DNA of 64,000 nt, taken from assembly GCF_947503465.1 (NCBI RefSeq), contig NZ_CANNDN010000003.1, positions 124,001 to 188,000 of the forward strand. Reading direction: 5' to 3'. Every line of letters begins with the position of its first letter. The stretch's first letter is position 1. Positions 51,780 to 60,410 of this stretch are shown here, in pieces. A program made the position numbers and the translations under genes. The notes beneath the pieces were generated by a model that saw only the letters and a program-made list of their open reading frames with translations, had not been told where the DNA came from and made no database searches. Origin of the DNA: an uncultured Tateyamaria sp. Lineage in GTDB: Bacteria; Pseudomonadota; Alphaproteobacteria; Rhodobacterales; Rhodobacteraceae.

Positions 51780-52148
51780 GTGAAACGTCTTCACATCCTT
51801 TGGGTCGTGGCCATGCTGTGGCTGCCCGCTGCCTCGGTTGCGGAGACCTACCTGCTGATGGCAGAGGAGGACGGATGCTATTGGTGCGCCAAGTGGAATG
51901 AAGAGATTGCCCACATCTATCCAAAGACAACCGAAGGCAAAATGGCACCGCTGCAACGCTACGATCTGCACAGTGAAACGCCGGACGTCACCTTTGACAA
52001 ACGTGTGCATTTCACCCCCACTTTCGTGCTGGTGCAAGACGGCGTAGAGGTGGGACGGATCGAAGGATACCCCGGCGAAGACTTCTTTTGGGGCCTTCTC
52101 ACAACGATGTTCGAGCGCGCGAATATCCCCTTGGAAAAGAGCGGATGA
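51780..52148 (+). CDS. soxS: Periplasmic thioredoxin-like SoxS
   Basis: A 122-residue exported thioredoxin-fold protein with C33YWC36 in EEDGCYWCAKWNEEIA and cis-Pro in FTPTFVLVQDG. SoxS reactivates SoxY in Paracoccus. I use GTG at 51780: it has GGAG seven bases upstream and starts directly with the signal peptide; ATG 51750 would add ten residues. Confidence 0.9.
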   Translation: MKRLHILWVVAMLWLPAASVAETYLLMAEEDGCYWCAKWNEEIAHIYPKTTEGKMAPLQRYDLHSETPDVTFDKRVHFTPTFVLVQDGVEVGRIEGYPGEDFFWGLLTTMFERANIPLEKSG

Positions 52149-52154
52149 ATCGCT

Positions 52155-52538
52155 ATGTCGCTGGATATGTCAACTGAACCTGACACTCAGGGCACCCTGC
52201 CCTCGCGCTTGCCTGTCTTCGACCCGAACATGTGTGCCGAGGACATGGAAAAGATGATGCGCAATGCGCAGGAAGCGTCGAATTTCCTCAAGGCGATCAG
52301 CCACGAGGGCCGTCTGATGATCCTGTGCCACCTCACATCCGGCGAAAAGTCGGTGACTGAGCTTGAAGATCTGCTGTCCGCCCGTCAGGCGGCCGTGTCC
52401 CAGCAACTTTCGCGCCTGCGGCTCGAAGGGCTGGTGAAACCGCGGCGCGACGGCAAGACGATTTACTACAGCTTGACAGATGACCGGCCCCGGCAAATCA
52501 TGGAAGTCGTCTACGACCTGTTCTGCCGGGACGACTGA
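52155..52538 (+). CDS. soxR: ArsR-family sulfur-responsive repressor SoxR
   Basis: A 127-residue winged-helix repressor: FLKAISHEGRLMILCHLTSGE, recognition helix region ARQAAVSQQLSRLRLEGLV and wing RRDGKTIYYSL. Cys58 (ILCHL) and Cys124 (LFCRDD) match the pair that forms a polysulfide bridge in SqrR/BigR/YgaV; Cys27 is extra. It represses sox genes until persulfide builds up. Six bases separate it from soxS. Confidence 0.95.
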   Translation: MSLDMSTEPDTQGTLPSRLPVFDPNMCAEDMEKMMRNAQEASNFLKAISHEGRLMILCHLTSGEKSVTELEDLLSARQAAVSQQLSRLRLEGLVKPRRDGKTIYYSLTDDRPRQIMEVVYDLFCRDD

Positions 52539-52580
52539 CCGGTCGCCTCGCCAGCGGTCGGTCCTGGGAAGGAAGCCGAT

Positions 52581-53636
52581 ATGCTGGACACGCTAGGAGA
52601 AGCCAACACCGTTGCTTTGATTGGACTTTTGGGTGGCATCGCCCTGGGTCTGGCCGCGCGCATCGGGCGCTTTTGCACACTGGGTGCGATTGAGGACGTG
52701 CTCTATGGTTCTGATGACAGACGCATGCGGATGTGGGCGCTAGCGATTGGTGTGGCGATCATCGGCACGCACGTGGCCGTGGCCTTGGGCGCATTTGACG
52801 TCTCCCAATCCGCCTATCTCGACCGCGTATGGAACCCGGCGGGCACAATCGTCGGCGGTCTCCTCTTCGGCTACGGCATGGCACTCAGCGGCAATTGCGG
52901 CTACGGCGCTTTGGCGCGCCTCGGCGGCGGCGACTTACGCTCTTTCATCATCGTAATTGTCATGGGCCTCTCGGCTTATTTCGTGATGTCCGGCCCACTG
53001 GCGCATGCGCGTGTCTGGCTCTTTCCGGTCGAGGCCGGCGCCACCAGCCCGCAGGGACTTGGCCAATTGCTCGATGCTCAGTTTGCCGTCTCTCCAATTC
53101 TCACCGGGCTTCTCGCAGGGGGGGTGATCCTTACCGTCGGCCTCGGCAGCGCTGAGATACGCCGGTCACCCAAACACATCCTATGGGGCTGTGTCGTCGG
53201 GTTGGCCATCGTATCTGGCTGGGTTGGCACCTACTGGGTGACCACCGTCGGCTTCGAACCGGAGCCCATCGAAACACACAGCTTCGTGGCCCCCATCGGG
53301 GACACCATTTTCTACATGATGACTGCCTCCGGCAACACGCTGTCGTTCAGCGTCGGATCGGTGGCTGGCGTGGTCATCGGCGCGGCAGTGGGGTCGTATT
53401 CCAAGGGCCATTTCCGCTGGGAAGCCTGCGAAGACCCGCGCGAGTTGAAACGCCAGATTTCAGGTGCCGCCTTGATGGGGCCCGGCGCTATCCTTGCCGT
53501 GGGGTGCAGCGTGGGCCAAGGCATCTCCGCCTTTTCGACCTTGGCCTTCAGCGCCCCCGTCGCCTTTATCGCAATTTTCCTCGGTGCAAGTTTTGGCCTA
53601 AGGCAACTGATCACAGGCTTTTCACCAGCAGAGTAG
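52581..53636 (+). CDS. soxT: YeeE/YedE-family sulfur transporter SoxT
   Basis: A 351-residue membrane protein with about nine helices and the two hallmark Cys motifs of YeeE/YedE: GMALSGNCGYGALARLGGG and AVGCSVGQGISAFS. Related YeeE imports thiosulfate; SoxT proteins are linked to sox loci and signalling of external sulfur. It follows soxR by 42 bases. Confidence 0.93.
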   Translation: MLDTLGEANTVALIGLLGGIALGLAARIGRFCTLGAIEDVLYGSDDRRMRMWALAIGVAIIGTHVAVALGAFDVSQSAYLDRVWNPAGTIVGGLLFGYGMALSGNCGYGALARLGGGDLRSFIIVIVMGLSAYFVMSGPLAHARVWLFPVEAGATSPQGLGQLLDAQFAVSPILTGLLAGGVILTVGLGSAEIRRSPKHILWGCVVGLAIVSGWVGTYWVTTVGFEPEPIETHSFVAPIGDTIFYMMTASGNTLSFSVGSVAGVVIGAAVGSYSKGHFRWEACEDPRELKRQISGAALMGPGAILAVGCSVGQGISAFSTLAFSAPVAFIAIFLGASFGLRQLITGFSPAE

Positions 53637-54178
53637 AGAACCGTTTTGATTGATCACATGAAAGAGTGAAGCGCCACTTTCAGGATCACGCGTGCTCTGA
53701 AACACACAGCGATTGCTCTGGTAGACTACTGGTATTCATCAAAAGACCGAGGCATCAAAAACGCGGTAGTGTCGTTACATACAAGCTTCGAAAAGTCACT
53801 TCACTGCCGGTTACGCTGTTGAGAAGTAATAAAGACGCCGGCCTATGGCTTGCAGTGCCCAGATCTTCACAACTTAGGTAAGTTGCAGCGCCAGGAATTC
53901 TAATTCATGTCCTAACACCGACTTGCAACGACCGCTTCCATGAGTTGGATTGCCCTGCGGCGATACACATGCCGCTCTTGCCAAGATATGCTGCGCCGGC
54001 AATAGCTGCGACTGCATAAGTCCGGTTTGTCCCGCAAGCAAGGCATTCAGTGCATGCGCAGTGAATGACCGCTTCAGGCAGGTCTTTTTGCTTTCCTGAA
54101 GTCGCAGAAGGCGTTGTTTCTTCGTCGCAACTCGAGGTGTCGTTCGCAAAACGGCTGTCGACCGAGCACCGGCGGGCT
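53637..54178. other. Intergenic region after the sox locus
   Basis: About 540 bases with no supported gene. GC drops relative to the sox genes. A minus-strand open frame reaching into it lacks protein-like composition. It marks the left edge of the decayed accessory region. Confidence 0.6.
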
Positions 54179-55063
54179 TCACCTGTGGGCCTCGCACTGC
54201 GCGATCAAACTTTCCCATGTCTGGCGGCTGCACGTAAAGCCTACCGACCGAGCCTGATCTGCATACCTTGTGAACGGCGCGTCAGGTATGTCGTCTTTGC
54301 CTACGAATATCATCCGTTTGGCCCCCGCGCGACGTAAGCGACGCATGGCATCATCGAAGGGGTCTTCAGGATCCGTTTCGTCTTCAAGGCCGTAAAGGAT
54401 GGGCGCATAGTCGGCGACCAGCTTTTCCAATGACTTCACGCGGAAACCCGCGACTGGAACCGCTTCCTCGAGCAACAGCACGGTATCGAACAGCAACCGG
54501 CCACCGATGGCAAGTAGGTCGGCATCGGGTGTGTTCCCAAGCTCCAGGTCGAGCGGGACCAGAACCGTATGCGCCATCTGAGGAGTGATTTCATGGTATC
54601 CCATGAGCAACGCGCTGCGGTTTGCGTGGGAGAGGTCATTCAGGGTTGGGATCGCCTTCCGGAACGGAAAATTTTGATACGCGGCGGTCAGGCTGCGCAG
54701 GTTCCGATCCGAGAAAATCACGGTGTCATCAGTTGGTATGCCAAGCTTGTGCAACTGGCTTTCCAGTCGTCTTAGCATTTCTCCTGCGGTGACGGTCAGC
54801 GGGTCCACTCGGACAATTGTCAGATGAGGCTCGTTCGCATCCTCGGCCACCTCGGGCAGTCGTAAAGGGCCGCCGGACAAGGCGATCACGGGCAACCCGG
54901 TCTCAAGCGCGAGGCGAAGCAGCGCATCTTCGAAGGTTTCCGCCACCTGACCGCCGATGATTGGTCCTGTTCTCATAGGAACGGGATAGGCGGCGGGCCT
55001 CTGCCCCATCAGATCGAGGCAGGCCGCGCGTGGGCGGCTTCTGGGTTGGGTTGGTTCTGTCAC
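54179..55063 (-). CDS. Hypothetical protein, family not recognised
   Basis: A 294-residue soluble protein. Alternating hydrophobic strands and helices (LPVIALSGGPLRLPE, HLTIVRVDPL, TVIFSDRNLRSLTAAYQ, LLAIGGRLLFDTVLLLEEAVPVAGFRVKSLEKLVADYAPILYGL, AKRMIFVGKDDIPD) suggest an alpha/beta fold. No signal peptide or membrane segment. Coding quality is good, so it is probably real; its neighbours are phage-like remnants. The N-terminal 25 residues could be excess if a later start (Met19 or Met30) is used. Confidence 0.6.
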   Translation of the reverse strand: MTEPTQPRSRPRAACLDLMGQRPAAYPVPMRTGPIIGGQVAETFEDALLRLALETGLPVIALSGGPLRLPEVAEDANEPHLTIVRVDPLTVTAGEMLRRLESQLHKLGIPTDDTVIFSDRNLRSLTAAYQNFPFRKAIPTLNDLSHANRSALLMGYHEITPQMAHTVLVPLDLELGNTPDADLLAIGGRLLFDTVLLLEEAVPVAGFRVKSLEKLVADYAPILYGLEDETDPEDPFDDAMRRLRRAGAKRMIFVGKDDIPDAPFTRYADQARSVGFTCSRQTWESLIAQCEAHR

Positions 55064-55138
55064 TTCACGCTTCCTGTTCCCAAAGCCGGACCTTCTTCTT
55101 TGCCGGACAAATTTTTCTCCTGATTTCCGCAGTATCCC

Positions 55139-56122
55139 TCATGCCCCCCGAACGCCCTCTTCAATCTGCTCTGCGACGCAGATCGCCTGTGCTTCCCTTG
55201 TCTCGATGGCGATTGCGCTGATGCCTTCCGCCTTCTTGCCCCATCTGCGGTAAAATGCTGTCGGCGTTGATCGATCGCCGAGCCGATACCAGCGCGAGAC
55301 GGTACGCGCCCAGCCTGCGTCGGGATCGATACCGCAGAGCGGGGATGTATGGATCATAGGGCCGATGGATACGGGATGCGCATCAACATCACCGACGAGA
55401 TGCGCGCCGGTACCGCCATCGGATCGGACTGGGACCCAGCCCGCCAGGAATGGCGCGCAATCCAGTTCCGCCGCCGCCGGCCCAGCCACCGCCAATTCGA
55501 GCGACCGCAGCCGCATGCGGGTCGTGATCAGCCGCCAGATGTCCTCATAGGCGAATACCCATTCGAATGCGGTGACGTAGAGCCCGCCGTCGATGCGGGT
55601 CGGTTCAAACTCGGGCGCGACTGTCAGGAATGTCTCCCGCAGGTCGCGGTCGAGGTTGTCCCACGACACCACCGTGCCGTCATCATGCCCCTCCACCCAG
55701 AGGGGGCGGGCTGACCGAAGCCTTTGGAGCAGGTCGAGATCACGCTCATTCAGCTCCATGGCGGCTCTCCCATGCGCAGGCGTCTCGCAAATAGGCTGCC
55801 GAGACATCGGGCTGCTCGTTTGGATATGGGCCTGCGATGCGCCTGCCGTTGTACTCGACCCAACCTTTCGCCCAGTAAACTCGGCCCCTCTTGTAGATTT
55901 CGAGCGGCATGCCTGGCCTCCTTCAAAAATCTTGTCGATCTGCGCCGGTGTGATCAGCATTGTCCGCCCAAGGCGGTAGAATGCCCCAGTCTCGTTTGCT
56001 CGCTCCCGCAGGGTCCGCTCAGAAATATCGATACCCATATCCGCCATCAGCTCGACCCATTCGGAAGGCTTTTTCCCAAGGCCGAGGATTTGGGAGCTGT
56101 CTGATTTGTCGGTCTCTGTCAT
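55139..56122 (-). CDS. Excisionase-type helix-turn-helix protein fused in frame to a DUF6634-like protein
   Basis: Residues 1-about 75 (LGLGKKPSEWVELMADMGIDISERTLRERANETG, then GRTMLITPAQIDKIFEGGQAC) match small excisionase or HTH proteins that precede integrases in Rhodobacteraceae elements. From about residue 122 (MELNERDLDLLQRL at 55759) the protein is different, ending VRSDGGTG, TVSRWYRLGDRSTPTAFYRRWGKKAEG; this half resembles uncharacterised DUF6634-type proteins (low certainty). The 327-residue frame may be a chance fusion after a deletion: the second half has its own ATG at 55759 and could be made separately as 206 residues. Confidence 0.55.
   Translation of the reverse strand: MTETDKSDSSQILGLGKKPSEWVELMADMGIDISERTLRERANETGAFYRLGRTMLITPAQIDKIFEGGQACRSKSTRGAEFTGRKVGSSTTAGASQAHIQTSSPMSRQPICETPAHGRAAMELNERDLDLLQRLRSARPLWVEGHDDGTVVSWDNLDRDLRETFLTVAPEFEPTRIDGGLYVTAFEWVFAYEDIWRLITTRMRLRSLELAVAGPAAAELDCAPFLAGWVPVRSDGGTGAHLVGDVDAHPVSIGPMIHTSPLCGIDPDAGWARTVSRWYRLGDRSTPTAFYRRWGKKAEGISAIAIETREAQAICVAEQIEEGVRGA
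55746..55910 (-). pseudogene. N-terminal remnant of a phage-type integrase
   Basis: In another frame of the same strand, ATG 55910 gives 54 residues beginning MPLEIYKRGRVYWAKGWVEY, the usual N-terminus of tyrosine integrases that overlap an excisionase gene in this family. Similarity ends after about 28 residues (RRIAGPY); the arm, core and catalytic domains are absent. It marks a deletion junction near 55825. Confidence 0.5.
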
Positions 56123-56277
56123 TTCAGTCGTCCTTGTCCGCTTGAGTTGAAACCCCACGCCGCATGGAATCGCTTGTTAAGCACCAATTGACGTGGTCAG
56201 ATGGAAATAATCGGAATAGTTCGTCATTTTTTGCAATGTTCGCGAAAAAATACGATCTCGTCAAATGGAAACTGCAC

Positions 56278-56700
56278 ATGGCGCGGAAAGACGCTGAATT
56301 GTTTGCTTCGATGGGTGCGCGCCTAACGATTGCGCGTAACGAAGCAGGGTTGTCTCAAGCTGCCATGGCTGAAGCGCTTGGTGTGTCGCCTCGGGCGTAT
56401 CACAGCTACGAGAAGGGCCAGCGCGGAATTCCAGTTGAAGCGTTGGTGGCCTTTGGTGAGCAATTCGAAGTCGATGTGCCGTGGCTGTTATTGGGCACCA
56501 AGGCGATACGCGCTGGCCACGATTTCAATGCTTTGAAGGAGATCGAGACCTCACTCGATCAGCACCTCAACGCAGAGAACATCAAAATCAAAAGTGAAAA
56601 GCGCGGGGCCATCGTCGCGCGTTGGTACCAGTCGCATGTTGAGGGGCGGGAAGTAACGGATGATGACGTTCACACTTGGATCGAACTCGTAAGGGATTAA
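56278..56700 (+). CDS. XRE-family helix-turn-helix regulator
   Basis: A 140-residue protein with a Cro/cI-type HTH at residues 10-65: MGARLTIARNEAGLSQAAMAEALGVSPRAYHSYEKGQRGIPVEALVAFGEQF. The C-terminal part is helical and charged (KSEKRGAIVARWYQSHVEG). The ATG at 56278 gives a standard length; the frame is open 114 bases further upstream. Divergent from the excisionase-type gene, it may be the element's repressor, or control the following operon. Confidence 0.82.
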   Translation: MARKDAELFASMGARLTIARNEAGLSQAAMAEALGVSPRAYHSYEKGQRGIPVEALVAFGEQFEVDVPWLLLGTKAIRAGHDFNALKEIETSLDQHLNAENIKIKSEKRGAIVARWYQSHVEGREVTDDDVHTWIELVRD

Positions 56701-56704
56701 GCAA

Positions 56705-57001
56705 ATGCAAAAACCAAGCGACCAATGGAAGAAACTTCGCTGTGCAGCACTGGAACGCGCGCGCCGCAATATGATTGAACCTTTGGAGGTCGTTCACCTG
56801 GCTCTGCTAGGAGCCAGCGCGTTGTACTTGGCCGGATTTCTGCGCCTAAATCTATTCGCTCAAACTGATGAATTTTCGTGGGCTTCCGGCGCCTTCGTTC
56901 TGGTAGCAGCCACTGCCGGTCTACTTGTGCCTGTTCTGACTGGATCAGTTTTGACCCTGCGTTTTGCAGATCGCAGGTTGGCTCGCCTGATTGGCGGGTG
57001 A
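56705..57001 (+). CDS. Small membrane protein, unknown
   Basis: A 98-residue protein with a basic N-terminus (QKPSDQWKKLRCAALERARRN), two hydrophobic segments (about 26-48 and 58-83) and a basic tail. It starts four bases after the XRE gene stop, so they form an operon. No family recognised. Confidence 0.65.
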   Translation: MQKPSDQWKKLRCAALERARRNMIEPLEVVHLALLGASALYLAGFLRLNLFAQTDEFSWASGAFVLVAATAGLLVPVLTGSVLTLRFADRRLARLIGG

Positions 57002-57015
57002 AGCAAGAGTCCAGT

Positions 57016-57042
57016 GTTCACTGTACTACAGTACGAACACGG
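57016..57042. promoter_or_regulatory. Nested palindrome upstream of the kinase operon
   Basis: The 13-base palindrome ACTGTACTACAGT is flanked by GTGTTC on the left and GAACAC on the right. TGTTCAC recurs at 57073-57079 and TGTTCCA at 57084-57090, close to the operon's first ATG at 57108. The layout suggests a regulated promoter with several binding sites. Confidence 0.5.
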
Positions 57043-57107
57043 TTAGGTTGCCAATTATAGCAGCAGCGCATATGTTCACTTTATGTTCCACTCAAAGGTG
57101 AAGTAAA

Positions 57108-57566
57108 ATGATGACGATCGGCATCCGGGCCCGGCCCTCTAGCGTGGTCTACGCTGTAGTTGACACGGCTGACGGTAGTATCGTGAACCTTGATGAGATA
57201 GTTGTGCCATTGGCATTTGATACACCCGATGCGCTCAAGTACGTCCGGAGCAACTTTCTGGACATAATCCGTGAATACGATGTCCAGCAGGCTGGCATCC
57301 GAGCCACTGAACCAAATTCACAACGTATGAACATCCAGAGGCTTCAGATTGAAGGAGTGATCATCGAGGCCTTTGCGAGCAGCCCGCTTAAGGGCTACTA
57401 TGTCGGTCATATCTCCTCAATTGCATCGCGTTTGGGCCGAACTCGAACAGACCTGAAACCGATGATTGATGGTGACGTCGCCTTCGATGTTGATGACTGG
57501 GAGAATATGTCCAAAGAAGAAAGAGAAGCCGTCCTGTGTGCACTTGGAGCTGAACAAAATGCTTAA
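57108..57566 (+). CDS. Predicted RNase H/RuvC-fold protein, unknown function
   Basis: A 152-residue protein. The N-terminal strands TIGIRARPSSVVYAVVDTADGSIVNLDEIVVP, a helix (DALKYVRSNFLDIIREYDVQQAGIRATEPN) and then QIEGVIIEAFASSPLKGYYVGHISSI fit the order of an RNase H/RuvC-like fold. The first-strand catalytic Asp of RuvC-type nucleases (GID) is Arg here (GIR), so nuclease activity is doubtful; Glu and Asp residues remain elsewhere. The last codons overlap the kinase gene by eight bases. The fold call is inference, and the family is unnamed to me. Confidence 0.65.
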   Translation: MMTIGIRARPSSVVYAVVDTADGSIVNLDEIVVPLAFDTPDALKYVRSNFLDIIREYDVQQAGIRATEPNSQRMNIQRLQIEGVIIEAFASSPLKGYYVGHISSIASRLGRTRTDLKPMIDGDVAFDVDDWENMSKEEREAVLCALGAEQNA

Positions 57567-58584
57567 GCCACACAAAAGAGCTGAGGTTGAGTGGCACGAA
57601 ATCCGCGAGATTGGGCAAGAGGGTAAGAATTCAACCACGTATGTTGTTGAAGATGTCCAGCTAGGCGCTGAAATCGTTATGAAGAGGATCGCAAAAGCAA
57701 AGCTGGATTCTGCCGCTGAATATTTTGATGAAGCTAAGGCTTTGTATGCGACTGCACATCAAAACGTCGTTCCAGTTCTCTACTCCTGCGAAGATGACGA
57801 ATACGTCTACATCGCGCTACCATTCTATGAAGGCGGTTCGTTGGGATCGCTGATGGCGTCTCGCAATCTTACGGTTCGAGAGATTGTTAGAATATCGTGC
57901 CAGCTTTTGTCTGGTCTACACAACATCCACTCGAAAGGCTTGATCCACTTCGACATCAAACCTGACAACATTCTGCTGTCAGAACGCGGCGAAGCTTTGA
58001 TTTCGGATTTTGGTCTTGCTAAGCAGATGTATGCCGGAGAGGCTTGGCAGGACCAGTTCTATATGCCCATAGCCCCGCCAGAAAGAGTGGTTGGACCACC
58101 TTTCAACTTGCAGCATGACATATATCAGTTCGGCCTAACGCTTTATAGGATGTGCTGTGGTGAAGCTTCCGTCAGAGAGCAGTTCGATGCGTTTGGAGGC
58201 GACCGAAAGGCTTTTGTAGGAGCACTTGAAAAGGGGACCTATCCAAGCCGATCACTGTTCCCAGAACATATACCTAACCGGCTGAAAAGTGTTGTTATTC
58301 AGTGCTTAAAGCCAGATCCAAACGACAGATTCCTTTCTGCCTTGGCAGTCGCAAACGAACTTGCGAAGGTCGATAGTTGCTTTGACTGGATGTATGAGGC
58401 CGTTGGAGACGAAAAGCATTGGAAACGGCACGACAATGGAACAGTGAAGAGTTTTACCGTAAGAGGGGATGGTTCAACTGAGTTTTTAACGACAAAGAAT
58501 GGGAGATCGCGCCGCAAAACTGCTCACTGTAAAGCGACAATGACCCCAACAAAAATACGTGGCGTTCTAAAGAGCGAGGGGTAG
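57559..58584 (+). CDS. Serine/threonine protein kinase
   Basis: A 341-residue Hanks-type kinase. Visible elements: glycine loop G19QEGKNSTTYVV, Lys42 (VMKRI), Glu58 (helix C), catalytic loop H130FDIKPDN (HFD in place of HRD), D150FG, P-P-E at 173-175. All catalytic residues are present, so activity is likely. The C-terminal 70 residues are basic and not a known sensor or membrane domain, so the kinase is cytosolic. It overlaps the RNase H-like gene upstream and is followed three bases later by a small basic gene. Ser/Thr kinases occur in several defence systems; the role here is inferred. Confidence 0.88.
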   Translation: MLKPHKRAEVEWHEIREIGQEGKNSTTYVVEDVQLGAEIVMKRIAKAKLDSAAEYFDEAKALYATAHQNVVPVLYSCEDDEYVYIALPFYEGGSLGSLMASRNLTVREIVRISCQLLSGLHNIHSKGLIHFDIKPDNILLSERGEALISDFGLAKQMYAGEAWQDQFYMPIAPPERVVGPPFNLQHDIYQFGLTLYRMCCGEASVREQFDAFGGDRKAFVGALEKGTYPSRSLFPEHIPNRLKSVVIQCLKPDPNDRFLSALAVANELAKVDSCFDWMYEAVGDEKHWKRHDNGTVKSFTVRGDGSTEFLTTKNGRSRRKTAHCKATMTPTKIRGVLKSEG

Positions 58585-58587
58585 TCG

Positions 58588-58755
58588 ATGAAGCGGATCA
58601 AGAACAACCCATGCTCATACAAGCGACGTGAGATTAAGGCGTCGGCTTGGAGCGCTCTGGATGCGCGGCGCGATCCAAACTCACGCAAGGATTTGTTGAG
58701 CGTGAAGATGACACGGGAAGTAAACGTCACTGTACGCAAGAAACCAAACAAGTAA
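58588..58755 (+). CDS. Small basic protein downstream of the kinase
   Basis: ATG 58588 gives 55 residues, very rich in Lys and Arg (KRIKNNPCSYKRREIKASAW, LLSVKMTREVNVTVRKKPNK). It starts three bases after the kinase stop and GAGGGG lies upstream, so translation is plausible. No family recognised; it might be a kinase substrate or a nucleic-acid binder. Confidence 0.55.
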   Translation: MKRIKNNPCSYKRREIKASAWSALDARRDPNSRKDLLSVKMTREVNVTVRKKPNK

Positions 58756-58796
58756 GTTGCTTCTACTCTAGAATAGACCGCGATTTAGTTTTTTCG

Positions 58797-58823
58797 GCAT
58801 AGGCTTGCTATGCGGAACTTTTT
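58797..58823 (+). terminator. Weak terminator-like hairpin between convergent kinase and deaminase genes
   Basis: GCATA and TATGC arms with a seven-base loop are followed five bases later by TTTTT on the plus strand. The stem is short and overlaps the deaminase stop. Confidence 0.3.
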
Positions 58824-60328
58824 ATATCTGAACCGTAGAGATTTTCGAGCACTGCATAGATGACACGAGCCGGTGCCCCAACCTCAATACTACCCAGTCT
58901 TGGCGCTCGTTCACCGTTATACCAATCGACAACTTCACCTTCTGTCGTTTGCCTAGAGCCCTTTTCAAAAATATCGCGGTAACGTCTTGGCGATATACCA
59001 AAAAAGTGTTCGATACTGACCTTTGCACTTTCGGCTGCGTCGGGGCCTACGATGTCTTGGAATAGACTTTCAGTTTTGCTTTTGGGATAGGGTTCAACAA
59101 AGACGATCCGCTCGATGCCAGCCCCAATCAGGTGTTTCGCACAGTTGTGACATGGGTAAGTAGTCACAAAAATTGATGCACCTTTAAGCGAACGGCCCAG
59201 GCGCGCTGCATCAGACAGAGCATTCATCTCGGCGTGAACCATTCTACCATATTCAGTCACACCAGATACTAAGGAGCCCTTTATTGCTTTTCGGTGGCCA
59301 TCATTCTGCAAGATACTATCGACATCATGGCCATCAACAATAAGCCCTTGCTTTTGCAAAACACCTAGGAAATCAAAGATTATCCTATTGATTTCATTCT
59401 TATTTGCCTCACCACCGAGATCAATGTCACGCTTCTTATTCGTATCTTCGTCCCAGTAGTTTCCCCCTCCGTATTTTGGGACTTCGTTGCAACCGACAGC
59501 GATCAAATCGCCCTCGGGCGTCATGATTGCGGCACCGACTTGTCTTGAAAGATCGACCGACCTCAACGACGCAGCTTTTGCCATGTAGCTACCAAATTCA
59601 TCACGGGTTGGTGCGACATTGTTGCGCCCAAAGAAGGCTTTCAAAAAACGCTGGCTGGACCTTTCGAGAGAATCCTCGGACGCGCCATCAAAAAAAACGT
59701 CACCTAGATGAAAAATCTTAGAGATGCGCTGCCCACGTTTGTCGCTTCGTTCGTTTTGATCAGTTGCAATCAGCTTGTCTGCATGGGTTTCGCAGCGGGC
59801 GTTGTCCCAACCATGCTGCTCACTACGCAGCCGAGCTACCAAAGACTGTCTGCGTTGCTCTAGCGAAGAAACGACAGAAACTTGAACAAAGCGCTTTCCA
59901 AAAACCTTGATGAGCAGTTCGACTTCTTCAGGTCGCTTTAGTTGGTCAATGATGAATGCATGTTCGTCGAGTGGGATGAGCGCTCGCTCGTCTATTTTCT
60001 CCTCATCCGTTTCTCCTTGATTTCTTGCAAAGTCTTTTCGAAAATCAACGATCTGTCTGATAGCTTCAGCGGCAAGCACTCCGTTGTTATTGAACGCTTC
60101 TCGAAGCTTGTTTCCTTTGAGAATCTTTTCCTCAAGTACGGACTCGGAGCCCCCCTTGACTACGCTTCCTTTCGCCTGCAAGAGCCTGTCCATCTCTGCG
60201 CTGAGCGACACTGTCACTGGAGTGTAGTCCAATTTCTTGATCGTCGAAGCCAGAATGTCACGTGCTTGATGGATTGGACATCCAATTGGACCAACCAACC
60301 CAAACACCAGTTCGACGCGGTTACTCAT
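58808..60328 (-). CDS. Anti-phage dCTP deaminase-type protein (AvcD/DCD-like)
   Basis: A 506-residue two-part protein. The N-terminal half is a P-loop-like kinase fold with a degenerate Walker A (GLVGPIGCPIHQ). The C-terminal half is a cytidine/dCMP-type deaminase: H365-A-E367 in RMVHAEMNAL and P392CHNC396, giving the zinc ligands and catalytic Glu. This architecture matches the DCD/AvcD proteins that deplete dCTP on phage infection. The start at 60328 follows AAAGGAGTGCAG. It is convergent with the kinase operon and divergent from a small coiled-coil gene. Confidence 0.85.
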   Translation of the reverse strand: MSNRVELVFGLVGPIGCPIHQARDILASTIKKLDYTPVTVSLSAEMDRLLQAKGSVVKGGSESVLEEKILKGNKLREAFNNNGVLAAEAIRQIVDFRKDFARNQGETDEEKIDERALIPLDEHAFIIDQLKRPEEVELLIKVFGKRFVQVSVVSSLEQRRQSLVARLRSEQHGWDNARCETHADKLIATDQNERSDKRGQRISKIFHLGDVFFDGASEDSLERSSQRFLKAFFGRNNVAPTRDEFGSYMAKAASLRSVDLSRQVGAAIMTPEGDLIAVGCNEVPKYGGGNYWDEDTNKKRDIDLGGEANKNEINRIIFDFLGVLQKQGLIVDGHDVDSILQNDGHRKAIKGSLVSGVTEYGRMVHAEMNALSDAARLGRSLKGASIFVTTYPCHNCAKHLIGAGIERIVFVEPYPKSKTESLFQDIVGPDAAESAKVSIEHFFGISPRRYRDIFEKGSRQTTEGEVVDWYNGERAPRLGSIEVGAPARVIYAVLENLYGSDIKSSA

Positions 60329-60410
60329 TCTGCACTCCTTTAACAACCGGAGCACGAGTGTCGGTCCATCCTTAACCAACGTCAAGGCAAGCATTGATCC
60401 ATCACTGAAA

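Noticed and set aside
53874-54233. 119-residue minus-strand frame after soxT
   Set aside because: No recognisable family, poor composition, overlaps the better-supported 54179-55063 gene.
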